DNA from: Henricia sp. BOLD:AAB3569
Lineage: Eukaryota > Echinodermata > Asteroidea > Spinulosida > Echinasteridae
NCBI GenBank assembly: GCA_037783545.1
Contig: JBBELK010000096.1
Location: forward strand, 2,666,001 to 2,730,000
DNA length: 64,000 bases
Reading direction: 5' to 3'
The position numbers were made by a program, and so were the translations under genes. Shown here piece by piece: positions 1-10,576 of this stretch. Every line of letters starts with the position of its first letter. Position 1 is the first letter of the stretch. The notes beneath the pieces are model-generated. The model saw nothing but the letters and a program-made list of their open reading frames with translations, did no database searches and was not told where the DNA came from.

Positions 1-2321
1 ATGCAAAATTTGAAGTACGTCGGTAAATTTCTTGACTTCCAAATTTGCCGACGTTTGGACCACACTTTGACCAAATTCCCGTCCCAAACAAGACTGAGCA
101 TGCGCACGAGTGATCAGGAATACACGGACAGCCACGGTCTGCAGAGCAGGCAGGAAGCCCGAGCCCAGTTTTCCCTAAACTCTGAAATTTCTTGGCCATT
201 TCCCGGCGAAAGTCTGTCAATTTTTCAGGACAAGTGCGGAATATAGACTGTTTGGAGCATGCAAAATTTGAAGTACGTCGGAAAATTTCTTGACTTCCAA
301 ATTTGCCGACGTTTGGACCACACTTTGACAAAATTCCCGTCCCAAACAAGACTGAGCATGCGCACGAGTGATCAGGAATACACGGACAGCCACGGTCTGC
401 AGAGCAGGCAGGAAGACCGAGCCCAGTTTTCCCTAAACTCTGAAATTTCTCGGCCATTTCCCGGCGAAAGTCTGTCAATTTTTCAGGACAAGTGCGGAAT
501 ATAGACTGTTTGGAGCATGCAAAATTTGAAGTACGTCGGGAAATTGTTGACTTCCAAATTTGCCGACGTTTGGACAACACTTTGACCAAATTCCCGTCCC
601 AAACAAGACTGAGCATGCGCACGAGTGATCAGGAATACACGGACAGCCACGGTCTGCAGAGCAGGCAGGAAGCCCGAGCCCAGTTTTACCTAAACTCTGA
701 AATTTCTCGGCAATTTCCCGGCGAAAGTCTGTCAATTTTTCAGGACAAGTGCGGAGAATAGACTGTTTGGAGCATGCAAAATTTGAAGTTCGTCGGAAAA
801 TTTCTTGACTTCAAAATTTGCCGACGTTTGGACCACACTTTGACCAAATTCCCGTCCCAAACAAGACTGAGCATGCGCACGAGTGATCAGGAGTACACGG
901 ACAGCCACGGTCTGCAGAGCAGGCAGGAAGCCCGGGCCTAGTTTTCCCTAAACTCTGAAATTTCTCGGCCATTTCCCGGCGAAAGTCTGTCAATTTTCCA
1001 GGACAAGTGCGGAATATAGACTGTTTGGAGCAAGCAAAATTTGAAGTACGTCGGAAAATTTCTTGACTTCCAAATTTGCCGACGTTTGGACCACACTTTG
1101 ACCAAATTCCCGTCCCAAACAAGACTGAGCATGCGCACGAGTGATCAGGAATACACGGACAGCCACGGTCTGCAGAGCAGGCAGGAAGCCCGAGCCCAGT
1201 TCTCCCTAAACTCTGAAATTTCTCGGCCATTTCCCGGCGAAAGTCTGTCAATTTTCCAGGACAAGTGCGGAATATAGACTGTTTGGAGCATGCAAATTTT
1301 GAAGTTCGTCTGAAAATATCTTGACTTCCAAATTTGCCGACGTTTGGACCACACTTTGACCAAATTCCCGTCCCAAACAAGACTGAGCATGCGCACGAGT
1401 GATCAGGAGTACACGGACAGCCACGGTCTGCAGAGCAGGCAGGAAGCCCGGGCCCAGTTTTCCCTAAACTCTGACATTTCTCGGCCATTTCCCGGCGAAA
1501 GTCTGTCAATTTTCCAGGACAAGTGCGGAATATAGACTGTTTGGAGCAAGCAAAATTTGAAGTACGTCGGAAAATTTCTTGACTTCCAAATTTGCCGACG
1601 TTTGGACCACACTTTGACCAAATTCCCGTCCCATGCTCAGTCGAGCATGCGCACGAGTGATCAGGAGTACACGGACAGCCACGGTCTGCAGAGCAGGCAG
1701 GAAGCCCGAGCCCAGTTTTCCCCAAACTCTGAAATTTCTCGGCCATTTATCGGCGAAAGTCTGTCAATTCTTCAGGACAAGTGCGGAATATAGACTGTTT
1801 GGAGCATGCAAAATTTGAAGTACGTCGGAAAATTTCTTGACTGCCAAATTTGCCGACGTTTGGACCACACTTTGACCAAATTCCCGTCCCAAACAAGACT
1901 GAGCATGCGCACGAGTGATCAGGAGTACACGGACAGCCACGGTCTGCAGAGCAGGCAGGAAGCCCGGGCCTAGTTTTCCCTAAACTCTGAAATTTCTCGG
2001 CCATTTCCCGGCGAAAGTCTGTCAATTTTCCAGGACAAGTGCGGAATATAGACTGTTTGGAGCAAGCAAAATTTGAAGTACGTCGGAAAATTTCTTGACT
2101 TCCAAATTTGCCGACGTTTGGACCACACTTTGACCAAATTCCCGTCCCATGCTCAGTCGAGCATGCGCACGAGTGATCAGGAGTACACGGACAGCCACGG
2201 TCTGCAGAGCAGGCAGGAAGCCCGAGCCCAGTTTTCCCCAAACTCTGAAATTTCTCGGCCATTTCTCGGCGAAAGTCTGTCAATTTTTCAGGACAAGTGC
2301 GGAATATAGACTGTTTGGAGC

Positions 2322-2579
2322 ATGCAAAATTTGAAGTACGTCGGAAAATTTCTTGACTTCCAAATTTGCCGACGTTTGGACCACACTTTGACCAAATTCC
2401 CGTCCCATGCTCAGTCGAGCATGCGCACGAGTGATCAGGAGTACACGGACAGCCACGGTCTGCAGAGCAGGCAGGAAGCCCGAGCCCAGTTTTCCCCAAA
2501 CTCTGAAATTTCTCGGCCATTTCTCGGCGAAAGTCTGTCAATTCTTCAGGACAAGTGCGGAATATAGACTGTTTGGAGC
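2322..2579 (+). repeat. Class B monomer (inverted 10 bp block)
   Basis: This copy is an exemplar of about 43 monomers that carry 'catgctcagtcgagcatg' where class A has 'caaacaagactgagcatg'. The altered block is 2407-2416 (monomer positions 86-95). Class B also tends to carry 'gagtacacg', 'ttttccccaaac' and 'ccatttctcgg', so it is a lineage rather than a single-site variant. It dominates 1.5-9.3 kb, usually in pairs whose first member starts aagc and second atgc, and recurs at wider spacing across the rest of the window, for example at 31717, 42289 and 63441. Confidence 0.92.
2407..2422. repeat. Perfect short palindrome created in class B
   Basis: The sequence atgctc-agtc-gagcat has perfect 6 bp arms around a 4-base loop, and extends to 7 bp arms with the flanking c and g. 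The first ten bases are the exact reverse complement of the class A segment gactgagcat (class A monomer positions 92-101). The block therefore looks copied in inverted orientation from its immediate neighbour, not accumulated base by base. Confidence 0.88.
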
Positions 2580-4643
2580 ATGCAAAATTTGAAGTACGTC
2601 GGAAAATTTCTTGACTGCCAAATTTGCCGACGTTTGGACCACACTTTGACCAAATTCCCGTCCCAAACAAGACTGAGCATGCGCACGAGTGATCAGGAGT
2701 ACACGGACAGCCACGGTCTGCAGAGCAGGCAGGAAGCCCGGGCCTAGTTTTCCCTAAACTCTGAAATTTCTCGGCCATTTCCCGGCGAAAGTCTGTCAAT
2801 TTTCCAGGACAAGTGCGGAATATAGACTGTTTGGAGCAAGCAAAATTTGAAGTACGTCGGAAAATTTCTTGACTTCCAAATTTGCCGACGTTTGGACCAC
2901 ACTTTGACCAAATTCCCGTCCCATGCTCAGTCGAGCATGCGCACGAGTGATCAGGAGTACACGGACAGCCACGGTCTGCAGAGCAGGCAGGAAGCCCGAG
3001 CCCAGTTTTCCCCAAACTCTGAAATTTCTCGGCCATTTCTCGGCGAAAGTCTGTCAATTTTTCAGGACAAGTGCGGAATATAGACTGTTTGGAGCATGCA
3101 AAATTTGAAGTACGTCGGAAAATTTCTTGACTTCCAAATTTGCCGACGTTTGGACCACACTTTGACCAAATTCCCGTCCCATGCTCAGTCGAGCATGCGC
3201 ACGAGTGATCAGGAGTACACGGACAGCCACGGTCTGCAGAGCAGGCAGGAAGCCCGAGCCCAGTTTTCCCCAAACTCTGAAATTTCTCGGCCATTTCTCG
3301 GCGAAAGTCTGTCAATTCTTCAGGACAAGTGCGGAATATAGACTGTTTGGAGCATGCAAAATTTGAAGTACGTCGGAAAATTTCTTGACTGCCAAATTTG
3401 CCGACGTTTGGACCACACTTTGACCAAATTCCCGTCCCAAACAAGACTGAGCATGCGCACGAGTGATCAGGAATACACGGACAGCCACGGTCTGCAGAGC
3501 AGGCAGGAAGCCCGAGCCCAGTTTTACCTAAACTCTGAAATTTCTCGGCAATTTCCCGGCGAAAGTCTGTCAATTTTTCAGGACAAGTGCGGAGAATAGA
3601 CTGTTTGGAGCATGCAAAATTTGAAGTTCGTCGGAAAATTTCTTGACTTCAAAATTTGCCGACGTTTGGACCACACTTTGACCAAATTCCCGTCCCAAAC
3701 AAGACTGAGCATGCGCACGAGTGATCAGGAGTACACGGACAGCCACGGTCTGCAGAGCAGGCAGGAAGCCCGGGCCTAGTTTTCCCTAAACTCTGAAATT
3801 TCTCGGCCATTTCCCGGCGAAAGTCTGTCAATTTTCCAGGACAAGTGCGGAATATAGACTGTTTGGAGCAAGCAAAATTTGAAGTACGTCGGAAAATTTC
3901 TTGACTTCCAAATTTGCCGACGTTTGGACCACACTTTGACCAAATTCCCGTCCCAAACAAGACTGAGCATGCGCACGAGTGATCAGGAATACACGGACAG
4001 CCACGGTCTGCAGAGCAGGCAGGAAGCCCGAGCCCAGTTCTCCCTAAACTCTGAAATTTCTCGGCCATTTCCCGGCGAAAGTCTGTCAATTTTCCAGGAC
4101 AAGTGCGGAATATAGACTGTTTGGAGCATGCAAATTTTGAAGTTCGTCTGAAAATATCTTGACTTCCAAATTTGCCGACGTTTGGACCACACTTTGACCA
4201 AATTCCCGTCCCAAACAAGACTGAGCATGCGCACGAGTGATCAGGAGTACACGGACAGCCACGGTCTGCAGAGCAGGCAGGAAGCCCGGGCCCAGTTTTC
4301 CCTAAACTCTGACATTTCTCGGCCATTTCCCGGCGAAAGTCTGTCAATTTTCCAGGACAAGTGCGGAATATAGACTGTTTGGAGCAAGCAAAATTTGAAG
4401 TACGTCGGAAAATTTCTTGACTTCCAAATTTGCCGACGTTTGGACCACACTTTGACCAAATTCCCGTCCCATGCTCAGTCGAGCATGCGCACGAGTGATC
4501 AGGAGTACACGGACAGCCACGGTCTGCAGAGCAGGCAGGAAGCCCGAGCCCAGTTTTCCCCAAACTCTGAAATTTCTCGGCCATTTCTCGGCGAAAGTCT
4601 GTCAATTCTTCAGGACAAGTGCGGAATATAGACTGTTTGGAGC

Positions 4644-6191
4644 ATGCAAAATTTGAAGTACGTCGGAAAATTTCTTGACTGCCAAATTTGCCGACGTTTG
4701 GACCACACTTTGACCAAATTCCCGTCCCAAACAAGACTGAGCATGCGCACGAGTGATCAGGAGTACACGGACAGCCACGGTCTGCAGAGCAGGCAGGAAG
4801 CCCGGGCCTAGTTTTCCCTAAACTCTGAAATTTCTCGGCCATTTCCCGGCGAAAGTCTGTCAATTTTCCAGGACAAGTGCGGAATATAGACTGTTTGGAG
4901 CAAGCAAAATTTGAAGTACGTCGGAAAATTTCTTGACTTCCAAATTTGCCGACGTTTGGACCACACTTTGACCAAATTCCCGTCCCATGCTCAGTCGAGC
5001 ATGCGCACGAGTGATCAGGAGTACACGGACAGCCACGGTCTGCAGAGCAGGCAGGAAGCCCGAGCCCAGTTTTCCCCAAACTCTGAAATTTCTCGGCCAT
5101 TTCTCGGCGAAAGTCTGTCAATTTTTCAGGACAAGTGCGGAATATAGACTGTTTGGAGCATGCAAAATTTGAAGTACGTCGGAAAATTTCTTGACTTCCA
5201 AATTTGCCGACGTTTGGACCACACTTTGACCAAATTCCCGTCCCATGCTCAGTCGAGCATGCGCACGAGTGATCAGGAGTACACGGACAGCCACGGTCTG
5301 CAGAGCAGGCAGGAAGCCCGAGCCCAGTTTTCCCCAAACTCTGAAATTTCTCGGCCATTTCTCGGCGAAAGTCTGTCAATTCTTCAGGACAAGTGCGGAA
5401 TATAGACTGTTTGGAGCATGCAAAATTTGAAGTACGTCGGAAAATTTCTTGACTGCCAAATTTGCCGACGTTTGGACCACACTTTGACCAAATTCCCGTC
5501 CCAAACAAGACTGAGCATGCGCACGAGTGATCAGGAGTACACGGACAGCCACGGTCTGCAGAGCAGGCAGGAAGCCCGGGCCTAGTTTTCCCTAAACTCT
5601 GAAATTTCTCGGCCATTTCCCGGCGAAAGTCTGTCAATTTTCCAGGACAAGTGCGGAATATAGACTGTTTGGAGCAAGCAAAATTTGAAGTACGTCGGAA
5701 AATTTCTTGACTTCCAAATTTGCCGACGTTTGGACCACACTTTGACCAAATTCCCGTCCCATGCTCAGTCGAGCATGCGCACGAGTGATCAGGAGTACAC
5801 GGACAGCCACGGTCTGCAGAGCAGGCAGGAAGCCCGAGCCCAGTTTTCCCCAAACTCTGAAATTTCTCGGCCATTTCTCGGCGAAAGTCTGTCAATTTTT
5901 CAGGACAAGTGCGGAATATAGACTGTTTGGAGCATGCAAAATTTGAAGTACGTCGGAAAATTTCTTGACTTCCAAATTTGCCGACGTTTGGACCACACTT
6001 TGACCAAATTCCCGTCCCATGCTCAGTCGAGCATGCGCACGAGTGATCAGGAGTACACGGACAGCCACGGTCTGCAGAGCAGGCAGGAAGCCCGAGCCCA
6101 GTTTTCCCCAAACTCTGAAATTTCTCGGCCATTTCTCGGCGAAAGTCTGTCAATTCTTCAGGACAAGTGCGGAATATAGACTGTTTGGAGC
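4644..6191 (+). repeat. 774 bp trimer, two copies (second occurrence)
   Basis: Units 4644-5417 and 5418-6191 have the same A-B-B order and the same private markers as 1806-3353, at an offset of 2838 bp. The trimer therefore existed before the 11-monomer unit duplicated. Confidence 0.9.
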
Positions 6192-9100
6192 ATGCAAAAT
6201 TTGAAGTACGTCGGAAAATTTCTTGACTGCCAAATTTGCCGACGTTTGGACCACACTTTGACCAAATTCCCGTCCCAAACAAGACTGAGCATGCGCACGA
6301 GTGATCAGGAATACACGGACAGCCACGGTCTGCAGAGCAGGCAGGAAGCCCGAGCCCAGTTTTCCCTAAACTCTGAAATTTCTCGGCAATTTCCCGGCGA
6401 AAGTCTGTCAATTTTTCAGGACAAGTGCGGAATATAGACTGTTTGGAGCATGCAAAATTTGAAGTTCGTCGGAAAATTTCTTGACTTCCAAATTTGCCGA
6501 CGTTTGGACCACACTTTGACCAAATTCCCGTCCCAAACAAGACTGAGCATGCGCACGAGTGATCAGGAATACACGGACAGCCACGGTCTGCAGAGCAGGC
6601 AGGAAGCCCGAGCCCAGTTTTCCCTAAACTCTGAAATTTCTCGGCCATTTCCCGGCGAAAGTCTGTCAATTTTCCAGGACAAGTGCGGAATATAGACTGT
6701 TTGGAGCAAGCAAAATTTGAAGTACGTCGGAAAATTTCTTGACTTCCAAATTTGCCGACGTTTGGACCACACTTTGACCAAATTCCCGTCCCATGCTCAG
6801 TCGAGCATGCGCACGAGTGATCAGGAGTACACGGACAGCCACGGTCTGCAGAGCAGGCAGGAAGCCCGAGCCCAGTTTTCCCCAAACTCAGAAATTTCTC
6901 GGCCATTTCTCGGCGAAAGTCTGTCAATTTTTCAGGACAAGTGCGGAATATAGACTGTTTGGAGCATGCAAAATTTGAAGTACGTCGGAAAATTTCTTGA
7001 CTTCCAAATTTGCCGACGTTTGGACCACACTTTGACCAAATTCCCGTCCCATGCTCAGTCGAGCATGCGCACGAGTGATCAGGAGTACACGGACAGCCAC
7101 GGTCTGCAGAGCAGGCAGGAAGCCCGAGCCCAGTTTTCCCCAAACTCTGAAATTTCTCGGCCATTTCTCGGCGAAAGTCTGTCAATTTTTCAGGACAAGT
7201 GCGGAATATAGACTGTTTGGAGCATGCAAATTTTGAAGTTCGTCTGAAAATATCTTGACTTCCAAATTTGCCGACGTTTGGACCACACTTTGACCAAATT
7301 CCCGTCCCAAACAAGACTGAGCATGCGCACGAGTGATCAGGAGTACACGGACAGCCACGGTTTGCAGAGCAGGCAGGAAGCCCGGGCCCAGTTTTCCCTA
7401 AACTCTGACATTTCTCGGCCATTTCCCGGCGAAAGTCTGTCAATTTTCCAGGACAAGTGCGGAATATAGACTGTTTGGAGCAAGCAAAATTTGAAGTACG
7501 TCGGAAAATTTCTTGACTTCCAAATTTGCCGACGTTTGGACCACACTTTGACCAAATTCCCGTCCCATGCTCAGTCGAGCATGCGCACGAGTGATCAGGA
7601 GTACACGGACAGCCACGGTCTGCAGAGCAGGCAGGAAGCCCGAGCCCAGTTTTCCCCAAACTCTGAAATTTCTCGGCCATTTCTCGGCGAAAGTCTGTCA
7701 ATTTTTCAGGACAAGTGCGGAATATAGACTGTTTGGAGCATGCAAAATTTGAAGTACGTCGGAAAATTTCTTGACTTCCAAATTTGCCGACGTTTGGACC
7801 ACACTTTGACCAAATTCCCGTCCCATGCTCAGTCGAGCATGCGCACGAGTGATCAGGAGTACACGGACAGCCACGGTCTGCAGAGCAGGCAGGAAGCCCG
7901 AGCCCAGTTTTCCCCAAACTCTGAAATTTCTCGGCCATTTCTCGGCGAAAGTCTGTCAATTTTTCAGGACAAGTGCGGAATATAGACTGTTTGGAGCATG
8001 CAAATTTTGAAGTTCGTCTGAAAATATCTTGACTTCCAAATTTGCCGACGTTTGGACCACACTTTGACCAAATTCCCGTCCCAAACAAGACTGAGCATGC
8101 GCACGAGTGATCAGGAGTACACGGACAGCCACGGTTTGCAGAGCAGGCAGGAAGCCCGGGCCCAGTTTTCCCTAAACTCTGACATTTCTCGGCCATTTCC
8201 CGGCGAAAGTCTGTCAATTTTCCAGGACAAGTGCGGAATATAGACTGTTTGGAGCATGCAAAATTTGAAGTACGTCGGAAAATTTCTTGACTTCCAAATT
8301 TGCCGACGTTTGGACCACACTTTGACCAAATTCCCGTCCCAAACAAGACTGAGCATGCGCACGAGTGATCAGGAATACACGGACAGCCACGGTCTGCAGA
8401 GCAGGCAGGAAGCCCGAGCCCAGTTTTCCCTAAACTCTGAAATTTCTCGGCAATTTCCCGGCGAAAGTCTGTCAATTTTTCAGGACAAGTGCGGAATATA
8501 GACTGTTTGGAGCATGCAAAATTTGAAGTTCGTCGGAAAATTTCTTGACTTCCAAATTTGCCGACGTTTGGACCACACTTTGACCAAATTCCCGTCCCAA
8601 ACAAGACTGAGCATGCGCACGAGTGATCAGGAATACACGGACAGCCACGGTCTGCAGAGCAGGCAGGAAGCCCGAGCCCAGTTTTCCCTAAACTCTGAAA
8701 TTTCTCGGCCATTTCCCGGCGAAAGTCTGTCAATTTTCCAGGACAAGTGCGGAATATAGACTGTTTGGAGCAAGCAAAATTTGAAGTACGTCGGAAAATT
8801 TCTTGACTTCCAAATTTGCCGACGTTTGGACCACACTTTGACCAAATTCCCGTCCCATGCTCAGTCGAGCATGCGCACGAGTGATCAGGAGTACACGGAC
8901 AGCCACGGTCTGCAGAGCAGGCAGGAAGCCCGAGCCCAGTTTTCCCCAAACTCTGAAATTTCTCGGCCATTTCTCGGCGAAAGTCTGTCAATTTTTCAGG
9001 ACAAGTGCGGAATATAGACTGTTTGGAGCATGCAAAATTTGAAGTACGTCGGAAAATTTCTTGACTTCCAAATTTGCCGACGTTTGGACCACACTTTGAC

Positions 9101-9287
9101 CAAATTCCCGTCCCATGCTCAGTCGAGCATGCGCACGAGTGATCAGGAGTACACGGACAGCCACGGTCTGCAGAGCAGGCAGGAAGCCCGAGCCCAGTTT
9201 TCCCCAAACTCTGAAATTTCTCGGCCATTTCTCGGCGAAAGTCTTTACATTTTTCAGGACAAGTGCGGAATATAGACTGTTTGGAGC
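6192..9287 (+). repeat. 2064 bp (8-monomer) duplication with inner 774 bp trimers
   Basis: Monomers 6192-8255 are followed by a partial second copy at 8256-9287. The markers 'ggcaatttccc' (6192/8256) and 'gttcgtcgg' (6450/8514) recur at 2064 bp. Inside the first copy, 6708-7481 and 7482-8255 are 774 bp trimers of order B (aagc), B (atgc), D. The last monomer, 9030, ends with 'gtctttacattt', resembling 'gtctttaaattt' in the next higher-order repeat, so a junction lies within it. Confidence 0.85.
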
Positions 9288-9545
9288 ATGCCAAATTTGA
9301 AGTACGTCGGAAAATTTCTTGACTTACAAATTTGCCGACGTTTGGACCACACTTTGACCAAATTCCCGTCCCAAACAAGACTGAGCATGCTCACGAGTGA
9401 TCAGGAATACACGGACAGCCACGGTCTGCAGAGCAGGCAGGAAGCCCGAGCCCAGTTTTCCCTAAACTCTGAAATTTCTCGGCCATTTCTCGGCGAAAGT
9501 CTGTCAATTTTTCAGGACAAGTGCGGAATATAGACTGTTTGGAGC

Positions 9546-9803
9546 ATGCAAAATTTGAAGTACGTCGGAAAATTTCTTGACTTCCAAATTTGCCGACGTT
9601 TGGACCACACTTTGACCAAATTCCCGTCCCAAACAAGACTGAGCATGCTCACGAGTGATCAGGAATACACGGACAGCCACGGTCTGCAGAGCAGGCAGGA
9701 AGCCCGAGCCCAGTTTTCCCTAAACTCTGAAATTTCTCGGCCATTTCCCGGCGAAAGTCTGTCAATTTTTCAGGACAAGTGCGGAATATAGACTGTTTGG
9801 AGC
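9546..9803 (+). repeat. Class C monomer (ctcacg variant)
   Basis: This is an exemplar of about 32 monomers with 'gagcatgctcacg' in place of 'gagcatgcgcacg'. The single G to T change makes 9641-9650 (gagcatgctc) a perfect 10 bp palindrome. Class C copies lie almost entirely between 9288 and 35326, with outliers at 44869, 50287 and 51319, so the variant spread locally. I saw no monomer with both the class B block and this change. On the minus strand the change creates a TGA that closes the long open frame. Confidence 0.9.
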
Positions 9804-10319
9804 ATGCAAATTTTGAAGTTCGTCTGAAAATATCTTGACTTCAAAATTTGCCGACGTTTGGACCACACTTTGACCAAATTCCCGTCACAAACAAGACTGA
9901 GCATGCGCACGAGTGATCAGGAGTACACGGACAGCCACGGTTTGCAGAGCAGGCAGGAAGCCCGGGCCCAGTTTTCCCTAAACTCTGAAATTTCTCGGCC
10001 AATTCCCGGCGAAAGTCTGTCAATTTTTCAGGACAAGTGCGGAATATAGACTGTTTGGAGCATGCAAAATTTGAAGTACGTCGGAACATTTCTTGACTTC
10101 CAAATTTGCCGACGTTTGGACCACACTTTGACCAAATTCCCGTCCCATGCTCAGTCGAGCATGCGCACGAGTGATCAGGAGTACACGGACAGCCACGGTC
10201 TGCAGAGCAGGCAGGAAGCCCGAGCCCAGTTTTCCCTAAACTCTGAAATTTCTCGGCCATTTCCCGGCGAAAGTCTGTCAATTTTTCAGGACAAGTGCGG
10301 AATATAGACTGTTTGGAGC

Positions 10320-10576
10320 ATGCAACATTTGAAGTACGTCGGAAAATTTCTTGACTTCCAAATTTGCCGACGTTTGGACCACACTTTGACCAAATTCCCG
10401 TCCCAAACAAGACTGAGCATGCGCACGAGTGATCGGAATACACGGACAGCCACGGTCTGCAGAGCAGGCAGGAAGCCCGAGCCCAGTTTTCCCTAAACTC
10501 TGAAATTTCTCGGCCATTTCCCGGCGAAAGTCTGTCAATTTTTTAGGACAAGTGCGGAATATAGACTGTTTGGAGC
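10320..10576 (+). repeat. 257 bp monomer, second subtype (BclI site lost)
   Basis: A different one-base deletion gives 'gtgatcggaatac' instead of 'gtgatcaggaatac', removing the BclI site. It occurs only at monomers 10320, 12125 and 13930, one per copy of the 1805 bp higher-order repeat. The same monomers also carry 'caattttttagg'. It is a private marker of that repeat. Confidence 0.93.

Larger units (their letters stand above)
1806..3353 (+). repeat. 774 bp trimer, two copies
   Basis: Units 1806-2579 and 2580-3353 each contain an A monomer with 'gactgccaa', a B monomer starting aagc, and a B monomer starting atgc that ends 'caattcttcagg'. The trimer is nested inside the 2838 bp duplication and reappears at 4644-6191. 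Confidence 0.9.
774..6449 (+). repeat. 2838 bp (11-monomer) tandem duplication
   Basis: Units 774-3611 and 3612-6449 align monomer by monomer at an offset of 2838 bp. Shared rare features include 'gacttcaaaattt' at the first monomer, the 'cgtctgaaaatatc' D monomer at 1290/4128, and 'gactgccaa' at 1806/4644. The units differ at few sites, for example 'ccatttatcgg' at 1743-1753 against 'ccatttctcgg' in the second, and 'ttttaccta' in the last monomer of the first unit. The monomer at 517 resembles that at 3354, so the duplicated unit may begin slightly earlier. Confidence 0.88.

Noticed and set aside
1..258. Internal sub-repeat ancestry of the monomer (aaattt motifs at positions 6, 25 and 41; gagcatgc twice; gtttgga twice)
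   Set aside because: The short matches are irregularly spaced and too short to distinguish from chance in a 258 bp unit rich in aaattt.
3649..9378. Giant minus-strand gene of 1909 codons; similar frames at 54629-59161 (1510 codons), 38379-41363 (994) and 1747-3573 (608)
   Set aside because: These are products of a repeat period divisible by three. Frameshifting 257 bp monomers and class C stops end them, recurrent variants change amino acids freely, and there is no non-repeat start, end or promoter context.
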